A stretch of 64,000 nt of DNA, taken from contig CM020620.1 of assembly GCA_009829735.1 (NCBI GenBank), forward strand, positions 21,984,020-22,048,019, in the 5' to 3' direction. The notes beneath the pieces were generated by a model that made no database searches, was not told the origin of the DNA, and was given only the letters and a program-made list of their open reading frames with translations. Every line of letters begins with the position of its first letter. The stretch's first letter is position 1. The stretch comes from Pyropia yezoensis. Taxonomy: Eukaryota; Rhodophyta; Bangiophyceae; Bangiales; Bangiaceae. The translations under genes were made by a program, and so were the position numbers. This document shows, piece by piece, positions 53,333 through 63,785 of this stretch.

Positions 53333-53904
53333 TGTAGCATCCCTGGCCCCGACTTGGCGCCGACCCGGGACTACAACCAGAGGGCACCAGGTGCCAGAAC
53401 ACGCCCGCCGTGTGGTGATGGTTGGCGGCCGTGGCCCGTGCCCGGCACTGGGATGCGGTGGACTACGCTATCCACACGTGAGAGAGGGATTTCTGATGGG
53501 TTTTTGCATACTTGTGAGGGACTTGATTTGAGAGAATTTGAGTGTGAGATTAGTGAGTGGGAATAGAATTAGTAGTGATAGTGGCCCCCGACCTGACGAG
53601 GTTAGACTCGGGTCGGGGCCACTCGGGGTTATGGGGGGGCTACCTGGCCAACGTGCCGAGGCTCCCCCAGATGCACGTTAAGAGGGACAGCGAGGCGCCC
53701 TTGGCCCGCGCCCTCAGGAAAAAGACAACTGCGCGTTTGCTTTCCTCTTCCCCGTGTGCACTACCGTGCGTCTCTGTTTGCTCTGCGAGCAGGCACGTGA
53801 GGCAACAGGCATACCATTCTCGTAGTTCCCCTTTCTGTGTTACCTGTCCCTTTCCCCCGAGGGATATTGACACGTGTCTGAGAGGATCGAGTTTTTATAC
53901 CACA
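53333..53904 (+). repeat. Element 2 3' LTR
   Basis: 572 bases, matching 44254-44824. It is followed directly by inverted Element 1 sequence and not by a copy of the 5' flank. Confidence 0.93.
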
Positions 53905-54821
53905 AGGACTACGCTCCCCCTCCCAGGTACACTCGGCGCAATGGGGGGGTCTCCCTCACCAGCCATCTCCACAAGAGTCACGTGGAGTCAACCAAAAATA
54001 CCAAACGGTGTCCAGAGTCGGGGATCGTCAGCTAGGGAGTTCCTAGAGCACGTTCCACCCATCCACCTACCTCAAGGAAGCGGTGAGGTTTCCCGAAACT
54101 CCGGGTCTCCCACCAAGACTCACGGTGGCCAACCTCGTCACCCAGCGAACGCTCGGAACGTAGGCGAGTCGATCGTGTCACCGGAAGTCTCGGTGCCGAA
54201 GGGGGAGAGGGGCCAACTTGGTCCCGTCTCCGGTCAAGGGAGGTACCAAAGTCGATATCCTCTCCCCCGCTGATCCACCAACTGTAGCAGTACTCCCAAC
54301 CACCAACCCCGAGTCAGGGAAGGAAGAGGAGTATTGCCGATATCCCAACTTGGGACACCGGAAGCAAGCACCTCCAAACAGCCGAACACGGAACTTGCGT
54401 GTGGTGAACGGGTCAGCTCACCAAGGCACGAACAAGATGTGTCGGAGCCAGACGGTGTTTACTTGCTTGGCCAGCCAAAGTGGGCCCTCCCCGCCTTGCT
54501 GTCCCTCCTTATCAACCCTCCTCACACGCTCACGCAACCCCTCAAAACACTCAGAAAATGAACCCTCAAACAAACCAATCATATCACTCCACATGCAAAG
54601 CACTCAAAGCGTAGAAATCCGTCTGGCTCCCGTGCAAAAATCCCAAGAAACAAATACCAGCAGCATTACCCTGCTCTAGTATGTCGGAAGTCCTAGTCGA
54701 ATTTCCGTCCAGAAGTCAGAAGTTTCACCATCGTGGGTCGGGTGAATTTCGACTTCTGGTCAGGACCACTTGACCCGAATCTCCAAAGTATTGGTACCGA
54801 ATTCCGGCCCAATCTCCCACA
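53905..54821 (-). mobile_element. Truncated inverted copy of Element 1 (LTR, leader, start of gag)
   Basis: On the minus strand, 54821-54283 is a 539-base Element 1 LTR. It is followed by the primer site and leader and by the first part of gag, matching 33572-34490. The copy stops at 53905, exactly where the Element 2 LTR ends. Its 5' flank is the piggyBac-like reading frame, so it was once an insertion there; its other end is lost. Confidence 0.93.
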
Positions 54822-55787
54822 ATGATCACACCGAAAAACTTGAGCAGCTCCCCCCTGGTAGTCGGCCGCGAGCCTTGCGCCTCCAACTTGGACGAGGTCA
54901 GGCGGGCCATGCGCGTGAGCTGTGGCATGGGGAACATGGCCAGGAAGTAGTCGTAGGCAGAGCGCGTCCTTCCGTCACCCACCGAGTCACCGTCCTCGAT
55001 GATGACCTCGCCAGACAAGGTCCGCACCGACCAAGTGCGACGCGCCACGGGACCACCGATGGGTTCCAACACCGACCCCGCAGTCCAGGTCACCCCATGA
55101 ACAGTTGCCGTGGCAGGGCGGCCGCCGGCGCCGCTAACACCGCCGGGGACGCACTCGACGGAGCCACAGAGGGAGAGGGGGGGGGGGGTGAGGGCCCGTG
55201 GTGCTTGAGGGCGGGAGAGGGGGAGGTCGGTGGCCTCACTCGGCAGAGAGATGCTCGACTGAGACTGCTGCGCCGCGCGTGCGCCTCCCCTCACGACGGA
55301 GGGACTTGGACCATGGATGGGCGCGGGGGGGGGGCCAGCCTTGACGGTCCCCAAAGCCAGCGTCTTGACCACAGTGCTTGTCTTCACCGTCCACAGCACC
55401 CGTAGATTTGTTTTGCGGCGACCCTCCTTGTGGAAGCCCGCCACGACCTCCTGCACGCGCCCGCCCAGCAGCTTCTCGGATGCCAAGGACCCAAACAGGC
55501 GCGAAACACTCGGCAAAGCTGGTCACGTTGGTAGCCTTGGTGTGCACTTCCGCGCCCACATCCAGGCGAGGGTCCTTGCCAGGACCCAGAGAACGTCGGC
55601 GACGACGGGGGGGATTGCAGAGGGAGCAACGGTGGCACCGGGGGAGGGGTAACCGGCCGGGCAAGCGCAGAGGGACCGGCAGAGTCAGCCATGGGGGGCG
55701 GTAGGGGGTTGAAGAGAGGGCCACGGTGCAGCGGGGGAGGGGGTAACCGGCCGGGCAAGCGCAGAGGGACCGGCAGAGTCAGCCATG
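54822..55787 (-). pseudogene. PiggyBac-like transposase N-terminal fragment
   Basis: On the minus strand the frame carries AYDYFLAMFPMPQLTRMARL and TTRGELLKFFGVII, which resemble the start of the DDE_Tnp_1_7 domain of piggyBac/PGBD transposases. It ends abruptly at the Element 1 LTR, so the catalytic Asp residues are absent. Upstream, a one-base shift near 55480 separates FAECFAPVWVLG from KLLGGRVQEVVAGFHKEG, which look like one continuous protein. The likely start MADSAGPSALARPV occurs twice (ATGs at about 55692 and 55787) because of a 95-bp duplication. The family call rests on a short stretch. Confidence 0.6.
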
Positions 55788-55791
55788 GGGG
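55640..55791. repeat. 95-bp tandem duplication at the pseudogene start
   Basis: GTAACCGGCCGGGCAAGCGC followed by AGAGGGACCGGCAGAGTCAGC is identical at about 55649-55696 and 55744-55791. Confidence 0.9.
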
Positions 55792-58129
55792 CCAACGTGG
55801 TCGACCCGCCAGCGGTCGGCCGCTCGTCCATAGTAAAAGAGATTGAGCTAAACAGGGGGGGGGGTGGGGGGGGAACCCCACGCGAAGGCAGGCACAAGAC
55901 AAAAGAGAGACGGTGCAGGGACGGGTGCGTCGTCGGCCGGTGCGCGACAGTGCAGAGGTGGACGACGGGAACCAGGCATGGAACGGGCGCATGCGCGGCC
56001 GCTGCTGGGACCTGCTTGCGGCTCGGGTCGCGGCGCGGCAGTCCAAACGAAGAGAAGCGCGCGCGCGCCATCAGCCGGAGCCTCTACAGGTCGGGCACTT
56101 CGGTCTCTGAGCGCTCTGGGGCGCGGTTCGGGCGGTTGCTGCATCGCAGGAACCGTTCCGTGGCGCCGGAAGAAAAGGCGCCAACCGATGGCCGTCCATC
56201 GTCGTTGGACGCACTCCGTTTCCCAAGGACAAACAGACTGCGCTGAGTCCGTTTCTGGCGTCAGAATCCTCGTCTGACGAGCGGAAGACCTTGAAAAAGG
56301 GCACCCAAAAACCGCCTCAAATGAGGCGAATCGCCTCAAATGAGGCGGTCAGTAGAATAGACACTAGCAACGCCCCAAGAACACCCGCTGGTGTGGGGGG
56401 GTTTTCTGCGGACGAGCGGCGCGGCAGCCGCCGCCGCCGCGACCACCCGGGCGGCGGCGGCGCCCGTCCCGCCCGCCCGCCGGCGGGTGGCGTCGCCAGC
56501 GGGGCGACCGCCCCTGCCGCGTGCTTCCCCCCTCCCCTCGCGGTGCGGGCGCGGCGTCCCCCCCCCCCCCCCCCCCCCGCCGCCACCTTCCCCCCTCGAG
56601 GCCCGCTGCGGCGACACACAACAACCCGCCGGGTCTACCACTGCGGGCTCTCATTGCGCGCCACTCCTCGCGCCCTGTCACCAGACGCCGCCGGCAAGGG
56701 CGGCGATGGGGGGAGGGGGGGGGGGAACAGGCTGCTGGCAGTGGACGCCCGTGGGCCGCGGCCCGACGAGCGCCCGCCCACCGAGGTGCGCCGAGCGCGG
56801 AGGTCCTCCTCGCCGGGGGTGCACCGCTCCCCAACGCGCGTTCTCCCCCCCTCCCCCCCGCTCAGCTCCCACCCGGGCCACCCTCCCCTGGCGGTGCGCT
56901 TTGCAGCGCGCGGGCACGCCTGCCAAGGACGCTGCCCGCACCGTACGGGGGTGGTCGGCCGCGGTGCAGGCCTGGCCCGCCCCACGCGGCAGTGGGCGCG
57001 CCCAGGCCGTCCCCGGCCCTGCCCGCGCTCCCACACCCGCGCTGTCATGGCCGTCGTCGGGGGCGGTGCGGACGACGACGGGGCCCCCCGGTCTTCGCAC
57101 CGGCGCCCGCGCGCGGCGCGTACGGTACGTACGCGTTTGGCCATGCGCGGCACGTCTTGGCCGTCGCCCGCGCGCGCGCAAAGGCTCCGCTGTGCCTCTG
57201 CCCGTCGTCCGTGGTGCGGCAGTCCGCGTCGTCCAGCCGGCGCGTCTGCCACTGCCGCTGCCGCAGCCGCCGCCACTGCCAATGGCCACCAGTCCCCCGC
57301 CCCCGAGACGCGCCGCGACGTACCTCCCGCGGGTGTGCGCACCGCCGCCGCGGCGGTCCTTACCGGCAGGGCCGACGGCGGCACTGCCAACCACCCCCTC
57401 CGCCCCACACGGTGGCCCCATCCCGAGCCGTCTGCCACGCGCCGCGGCGGCACCACGCTTTCCGTGCGCCGCCCGTCACCCCGCTAGTGGCTTCGCTGGT
57501 CTACTTTTTTTTCGGCCCCCCCCCCCTCCGTCTACGACGCTGCTCGGTACTGAGCAGCGTGCTGCGGCGCCCCGTGGGACCCACCCGTCGGCGGTGAGCG
57601 GCGCCTGTCTGGGCCTCTTTTGTGCCGCCCAAACCACCCCTACGCCGCCTGCGTCGTCAACGCCCCGTGCCGCAAAACGGCCTTCCCCGCCCCTGCTGCA
57701 TCTCGCGGCGGGCCACTGTGGCTGGCGACGGGTGGGCTCTGACGGGCTGACGACGTCCCGTTCTGTGAGATTGCATGCTGCGCATGGGAGCGGTGCGCGC
57801 GAGACGACAGCCTGGTCATCGCTCGTCTCCCCTCCAGCTCCGCCTTGATAAGGGGATTTTCGCACCGTCGAAGCGCTTCGTCTCGTATTTGTATCTGTAT
57901 GTATTTACAAGCAGCATCACAACGAGCGCGGCTGTTTAGTGAGCAATATTCGCCGGTGGCAGACGACCGAGAAGCCTCTTCACAGCGTGCCTTCGTACAG
58001 TACATACGTATTCTACGCTACTCTCTGCTCTTGTGTGCACCCTTTGCTCGCGTTGAAGAGCTGGGTGCACGTCGGTTCTGGAGTGTTAAAGTTGGTATCG
58101 AACTTTAGCCACCAAAGTTTAGGCTTCAA
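55792..58129. other. No gene recognised; GC-rich then AT-richer
   Basis: From 55850 to 57840 the sequence is low-complexity with long G or C runs; several long frames lack domains. The 56307-56349 palindrome lies here. From 57840 to 58130 the DNA becomes clearly AT-richer and includes an inverted repeat (AACTTTAGCCACCAAAGTTT, 58099-58118); it may be the promoter of the next gene. Confidence 0.4.
56307..56349. repeat. Palindrome of repeated CGCCTCAAATGAGGCG
   Basis: Two direct copies of the palindrome CGCCTCAAATGAGGCG are separated by AAT and flanked by ACC and GGT. The whole forms a near-perfect ~40-base palindrome. Confidence 0.85.
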
Positions 58130-59155
58130 ATGATGCCACCGACCGCTGTTCGAGTCGATATCTATTCAATGGAAATTAACACGTGGGAGCGGGAAGCACT
58201 GTCCCCGCCCTCGCCTCCCCCTCCCGCGCTGGCAATGCCCTCCTCCCCGCCCGCCATGCCCTCCCCCAAGCGGCTGGAAGACACCGCCGCCTGGACGGCA
58301 CTCGTCCACGTCACCTACCTCGCACCGCGGGCGGTGCTGGCCACCCTTGCCGCCGTTGTACTGCACATTGTGGCGGCCGGGGGGGGTGGCAGCGGGTGGC
58401 TGCCACCGCCCGTCCCCCCGGTCGCCACCGGCACCGGCGCCGGCACCGGCCCGCGCGCCGCGCCGGGCACGCGCTGCTGCGGGCTGACAAGGACGTCCTC
58501 CCCGCAGACCCGTTCCGCACTCTGGCGAGGTGGGGCAGAGGTGGCCGCCCAGCTGAACGCTGCCAACGTCACCCACTGGCTCCTGCCGGGCGCATCCTTG
58601 TTGCCGCCCGAGCCCCCGTCGTGGCGTCGCCGTCGGCCGCCGCTGCCGCCGCCGCCGCCACCGCCGCCGCCGACGCCGCGTCCTCTGCTGCCGCTGCCGC
58701 CACAGACGTGGCCGCCGCCGGGTCGTCCCCCCCGCCCCTCATTGGTCGTCTGGGCCGCCACAAGAGGTGCTGGACGTGGCCCTCCCCGCGCGCACCTGCC
58801 CCGCGTGCTCGCGCGGGCGCCCGACCTGGCCGCGCCGTCGGCCTGGAGCTCCTCGAGACCCACCACGGTTGGGGCCGTGTGCACCCGCCCCGCCGCCGGC
58901 GACGCCGCCTCTGCCGCCGCCGCCGGGCGCCGCCGCCGCGGGGCATCCCCGACGTCCGCGCCGCGTGTGGGCTGCCGTCGGTGGCACTGTTCCCACTCAC
59001 CCGCGACGCCGCCCGCCGGTGGGTGGCTGGCTGCTGTGACTGCGGTCCGACCGTCCTGTCGGCGTGTACAAAGACGCTTTGTGCATGTGTGGTGTGTGTG
59101 TGGGAGGAGGGGGAGGTGCTGCCGCTCCGGCAAGTACGGGTGGGGGGGGTGGAGA
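58130..59155 (+). pseudogene. Frame-broken membrane protein, possibly LicD/fukutin-like
   Basis: The N-terminal frame has a short Pro-rich tail and one hydrophobic segment (LVHVTYLAPRAVLATLAAVV), a type II membrane layout. Conserved-looking pieces then appear in alternating frames: ADKDVLPADPFRTLARW, then AEVAAQLNAANVTHWLLPGA, then VLDVALPA, then GLELLETHHGWGRVH and ALFPLTRD. Their order recalls LicD/fukutin-type phosphotransferases (helix, then THWLLPGASLL in place of YWLDGGTLLG). At least one junction is explained by a single extra G in a GGGG run near 58528. It ends at the assembly gap, so this may be sequence error and not decay. The family is tentative. Confidence 0.3.
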
Positions 59156-59655
59156 NNNNNNNNNNNNNNNNNNNNNNNNNNNNNNNNNNNNNNNNNNNNN
59201 NNNNNNNNNNNNNNNNNNNNNNNNNNNNNNNNNNNNNNNNNNNNNNNNNNNNNNNNNNNNNNNNNNNNNNNNNNNNNNNNNNNNNNNNNNNNNNNNNNNN
59301 NNNNNNNNNNNNNNNNNNNNNNNNNNNNNNNNNNNNNNNNNNNNNNNNNNNNNNNNNNNNNNNNNNNNNNNNNNNNNNNNNNNNNNNNNNNNNNNNNNNN
59401 NNNNNNNNNNNNNNNNNNNNNNNNNNNNNNNNNNNNNNNNNNNNNNNNNNNNNNNNNNNNNNNNNNNNNNNNNNNNNNNNNNNNNNNNNNNNNNNNNNNN
59501 NNNNNNNNNNNNNNNNNNNNNNNNNNNNNNNNNNNNNNNNNNNNNNNNNNNNNNNNNNNNNNNNNNNNNNNNNNNNNNNNNNNNNNNNNNNNNNNNNNNN
59601 NNNNNNNNNNNNNNNNNNNNNNNNNNNNNNNNNNNNNNNNNNNNNNNNNNNNNNN
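59156..59655. other. Assembly gap, exactly 500 N
   Basis: A fixed-length run of N marks a scaffold join of unknown true size. The right side starts in the middle of Element 2 pol. Confidence 0.99.
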
Positions 59656-61330
59656 CGATACCGGTCCTATCCCGGAGGAAATACCTTGCTTCATCCTCCC
59701 GAATGTCGGACGTGGCTGGCACGCTCCCCTGTATGAGACACCTGAAGCTCATCAACCGGTGACCATTCACCGGATGCTGGAGGCACAACTGACGGACCCT
59801 CAATGCTTGGAGCTTCGCCACCAAGTGGACCTGAACCGGAACAGTCGTTTCTCCGAGTCTACGGACGGACTCCTAGTACGGGTGTCACCCTTCGATGGGG
59901 CCACTCAAGTCTACGTACCCCGGGGCCTACGAGCTGACATCCTACGCCTGGAGCACTCGTCTCCCCAGGCCGGACATCCTGGTATCAATCGGATGTATGC
60001 TTCCATGAGACGACACTATTACTGGGAAACCATGGCCAGTGACGTCCATAAGTACCTGGAGGCTTGTGTTTCTTGTGCAAGGAACCGGTTGTCCCAGAGG
60101 CAGAAGACTTCTAAGCTACGCCTATTCCCTGCGGCGGAGCCCTTTGCAAGCTTAAGCATGGACATCCTGGGGCCCCTACCTGAAACATCCAGTGGCAACA
60201 TATACCTGCTCATCATTTGTAACCGGTTCTCCAAGTTCACTCGAGCAATCCCGCTGAGGACCATCACGGCTCTGGATGTCACGTCAGCCTTCTGCGAGTA
60301 CTGGATAGCTGCCTACGGCCCTCCAGACTCCGTCTTAACCGACAACGGTCCCCAGTTTGCATCCCTGTTCTTCCAAGGAGTCTGTGACCTGATGGGCATC
60401 AAGAACTTGTACACTACGACGTACCACCCTCAAACGAACGGCCAGGTGGAACGATTCAACCGGACCCTAGTAGACATGCTACGGCACCACGTGGAGGAGC
60501 ACCAAGAAGACTGGGACGAGCTCCTGGCTGTCCTCACTCTAGCCTACAACTCCCGAGTTCACCGGACAACGGGGCTCGCTCCACTCGACTTTGTCACCCC
60601 AAGGCGGCTGACCAACTTCTCCCTGGAAAGGATACCAGACGGTCTCCAGCCTGCACTGAAGTCAGGTCCCAAGGCAAAGGATGAGTTCTTGGAACAACTG
60701 AAGCTCCTGCTCCCAACAGTCAAGGAGTCAATCTCGAAGACCCAGGAGCGATACAAGCGGGGCTATGACAAGGGCGTTCGGGAAAAGAACAAGGAACTGG
60801 GTGGTGGCGACTGGGTTCTTGTGGACAACCATAGCAAGACCCGGGGGAAGCTGGACTCGAAGACGGATGGACCTTATGAGATCCTGAATACGGACGGTTG
60901 GACCTTTCTTCTAGACGTGGATGGCTCCCCGTACCGCGTGAGCAGCGACCATGTCACCCGAGCTCCACCGCCAAGCCAACGGGACTTGACCCGGCGCAAG
61001 CGGGCCGCAGTACCCTGGCTATCCCAAGAAGCAGGTCGGGAATATGTCTACGTCAAGTTTGTGGACCATGCCTGGAGAGACGGACGCCTGTACCTGCGAG
61101 TACGCTGGTTCGGTTTTAACCCGGCAGATGATACCTGGGAACCCTCAAACCGGCTACCCATCGCGGATGTCTGTGCCTACACGCGACGGAACGGGATAGA
61201 GGGCACTCCAGTGGCCAGAGCCGGCAAGATTCTGGAGTCGGACTCGGAGGAGTACCAAGAGGATGGGGCCAACCAAGACCCTCGGGACGAGCCGAGTTCA
61301 TCCGCAACGGATGCGGAACAAGAGGATTGA
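59656..61330 (+). CDS. Element 2 copy: pol C-terminal part (partial)
   Basis: This covers the end of RNase H, the integrase finger and DDE core (MDILGPLP, LTDNGPQFAS, NGQVERFNRTL) and the chromodomain. It appears identical to residues 475-1031 of the first copy. The start is missing in the gap. Confidence 0.95.
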
Positions 61331-61475
61331 GAAGAAGGGAACGGGTATATCAAGGAGAACACGCAATACAAGCATGGAACAATCAAGGAAAACAAGCACC
61401 CGCTCGGGCAACCCTTCTCTCCGCCTCTTCCCTCCTCGCTTCTCCCAAGACCCTCACCCTCCTTGCCTCCAACTA

Positions 61476-63785
61476 CTACTCCCGGCGCGGACGCTGAGCC
61501 GCGGGAGTGTCCTCCAGCGCTGCCTCCGCGGCACGACGGGAACCGGAGGAAGACGGGATGACGTAGTGCTGTGGACGCGGTGCATCCCGGTATGACGCCA
61601 TCGGAGTAGTACCGGTAGTTGCCGGGGGCTCCCGCTCATCCAGATATGCCCGTCGGTGCCCCTGGAAGCCAGTGAAGGTTTCTGACCACTGCTGGGCCAA
61701 GCCATGCCGCGTCAAGGTCGCCAGAAGTTCGCCAACCACCGGGCTGTTCGACATCTGGCCGCTGTCCGCGCAAGCAAACACCCGGTCGACCACGTTGTTC
61801 AAGACGCTGGCGTAAGTACCCAGCACCAAGGAGGACCCAACGCCTTCAACCTGCACCGGAAGACGACCCAGCTGGTCTTCAATCATACCGACGTCGTACT
61901 GGTCGCATGTCGGACCACCTTGGATCAGGTACCAGTCAGGCACCCGGAAGCGGGTAAGGCGCAGAGTCGGCGCCGGAATCTCGAACCGCCCCGAGGATGA
62001 CACCACCGGACGGTCCACAACGGCCCCCGAAACCGGAGTACGCAACTCCAGCGGAGGCACAGCGCCGCCGGCGTTGGAAGAAGGCGTCCGAGGCGGAGCG
62101 GCCGGAGTGGTAGGCGACCGCACGGTCACCCCCAGACTCGCCGCAGACAGGCGCGGGGCCGGAGGAGCTTGAAGTGCCGGCACAGCCGGAACAGGGCGTG
62201 AACGCGCCGGCGACGGTTCAGGCGAGGCCACCGGGGCGACAGGTGCAACAGGAGGAAGCGGAGCCGCCGCAGACGCCTGACCGACCGCCGCGGCCCATCC
62301 CGACTCCTGCACCGGCGGCCCAACTGGCAGAAGATCAAGGGCGGCCGGGGCAGGAAAGCTACCTAGCTGCGGCCACGCCGGAAGCGGCGTCGCCAGCTGC
62401 ACCTTGGCCGGAGAAGACTGGTAGACCACCTGCGCCCAACCGAAGCCATCCCGACGCGGGCGGTTCTGGTCGGCAATCGCGTTCAAGAAGTTCCGGTCAT
62501 GCACCGGCACCAGACGCCGGAAGTCAATCATCGCCTGGAAGAGCCCCTTGTACTCTTCGTCCTGGCTGCACAGGAAGTCGACGGTCAACTTGTCGACAAT
62601 CCAGACCATCAGGAGGTCAGGGAGAAACCAAAGCCGGTTGGACACCAAGACCTCGTGAAGCCAGTGGTTGGCCGCCAAGACTGTCATCTCGGACGTGTAC
62701 ATCATGTATGGGATCGAGTGGAAGAAGCCCTTGATTGACGCCTGAGTCAAGGCGTCCAAGAAGTACCAGGTGAAGGGGATGCTGGAAGGAGCAAACCCGA
62801 CCGGGATCTCGACTTCCTGCTGCTGCGGGATGACCTTGGGGTAGTACGCCGCCCGGTTAGCCTTATCCAGCTTCCAGAACTCCTGATGGTTGCAGCTCAC
62901 GAGGAAGTCACGCTGACGGCCGCGTCGCTCGCCTTGCTCCCGTGCCGGTGACAACTTGGAGTACTTCCGGGTCAGGAAAGGCGGCTCCAGAGCGACCATG
63001 CTCGGACGGGGGTCGCAGTTCAGGCTCCCCGACCCCTTGAGCGCCTCGTCCCAGACCTTGAGCGCCCGGTGGACGTACCCTTCCTCCTCCGGCCACCGGA
63101 GAACGGACGCGGACACGCGACGCTCGGTCAAGGGCAGATCCAGCTCCAGCGCGAAGGGGAGATCCTCCAGACGAGCAACCCAAGAGGAACCCGAGAAGCT
63201 CTGGGAGCGGTCTTGTGCCAGGCGCATCTGGTCCGCCGTGTGAAGACGAGCCTTATCCATCTCGGTCAGGACCCCGCGCTGGAGTTCCTTGCGCCAGAGG
63301 TCCAAGCAATCCTGCTGGCACTGGGCCGCGCCGGCGTTGCCGACCACCGTGGAGTAACGCCGGGCCGCCAGAGGGTCCTGCCCAAGAAGCATCTCCGGGA
63401 GACCCACCGGGGGGGTCTCGACCGGGTGCATCACAGAAGCCGGGGGAACCCGATCCGTCCCCGCCGTGGCGACCGGCGCCGACATCGACACCCGAGGAAC
63501 CGGAGGCAGGAGAGGGGCGCGACTACCCGAGTTCTCCTCCGCAACACTCGCCGCCGGAACCACGGGCCCAGCTTGGATCTCGGAACTGGACATGACGTCC
63601 AGACTCCGGGGGAACGAGAGGGCCAAGGTGAAGGAGAGAAGGGGGGCAGAGAACCGGAGCAGGTGATCGTGACCAGGGTGAAGACGCTCGAACTCGGCAC
63701 CGGTGTGGACGTGCTCGAGGCTGTGCACGGTGGCACCTGGTTCGGCCCGAGGACGTGCCGGACTAGGGAGGGAGCTATGTAGCAT
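61476..63785 (-). CDS. Element 2 copy: antisense protein, longer form
   Basis: The same antisense protein as at 51032-53149 (that start corresponds to 63593). Here the frame is open for another 64 residues to an ATG at 63785, which lies within the first 8 bases of the 3' LTR. The antisense reading frame therefore begins inside the LTR, and an antisense promoter in the LTR could drive it. In the first copy a small indel near 53200 breaks this extension, so the conserved start may be the inner Met (63593). Confidence 0.72.
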   Translation of the reverse strand: MLHSSLPSPARPRAEPGATVHSLEHVHTGAEFERLHPGHDHLLRFSAPLLSFTLALSFPRSLDVMSSSEIQAGPVVPAASVAEENSGSRAPLLPPVPRVSMSAPVATAGTDRVPPASVMHPVETPPVGLPEMLLGQDPLAARRYSTVVGNAGAAQCQQDCLDLWRKELQRGVLTEMDKARLHTADQMRLAQDRSQSFSGSSWVARLEDLPFALELDLPLTERRVSASVLRWPEEEGYVHRALKVWDEALKGSGSLNCDPRPSMVALEPPFLTRKYSKLSPAREQGERRGRQRDFLVSCNHQEFWKLDKANRAAYYPKVIPQQQEVEIPVGFAPSSIPFTWYFLDALTQASIKGFFHSIPYMMYTSEMTVLAANHWLHEVLVSNRLWFLPDLLMVWIVDKLTVDFLCSQDEEYKGLFQAMIDFRRLVPVHDRNFLNAIADQNRPRRDGFGWAQVVYQSSPAKVQLATPLPAWPQLGSFPAPAALDLLPVGPPVQESGWAAAVGQASAAAPLPPVAPVAPVASPEPSPARSRPVPAVPALQAPPAPRLSAASLGVTVRSPTTPAAPPRTPSSNAGGAVPPLELRTPVSGAVVDRPVVSSSGRFEIPAPTLRLTRFRVPDWYLIQGGPTCDQYDVGMIEDQLGRLPVQVEGVGSSLVLGTYASVLNNVVDRVFACADSGQMSNSPVVGELLATLTRHGLAQQWSETFTGFQGHRRAYLDEREPPATTGTTPMASYRDAPRPQHYVIPSSSGSRRAAEAALEDTPAAQRPRRE

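Larger units (their letters stand above)
44254..53904 (+). mobile_element. Element 2: Ty3/gypsy chromovirus, 9.65 kb, with antisense gene
   Basis: Layout is as in Element 1: LTR, primer site, gag, slippery heptamer, protease, pol with chromodomain, antisense frame, purine tract, LTR. All sense frames are open here. The flanks do not match: the five bases before the 5' LTR are CGCAC and those after the 3' LTR are AGGAC. The 5' flank is the interrupted host gene, whereas the 3' flank is an inverted piece of Element 1. So the two ends come from different insertion sites, by recombination or misassembly. Confidence 0.93.

Noticed and set aside
56291..57848. Long plus-strand frames of 350-485 residues
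   Set aside because: All three frames are open with Arg/Pro/Ala composition, typical of GC-rich non-coding DNA; no domain seen.
58135..58170. tRNA T-arm (GTTCGAGTC)
   Set aside because: No acceptor, D or anticodon arms can be built around it.
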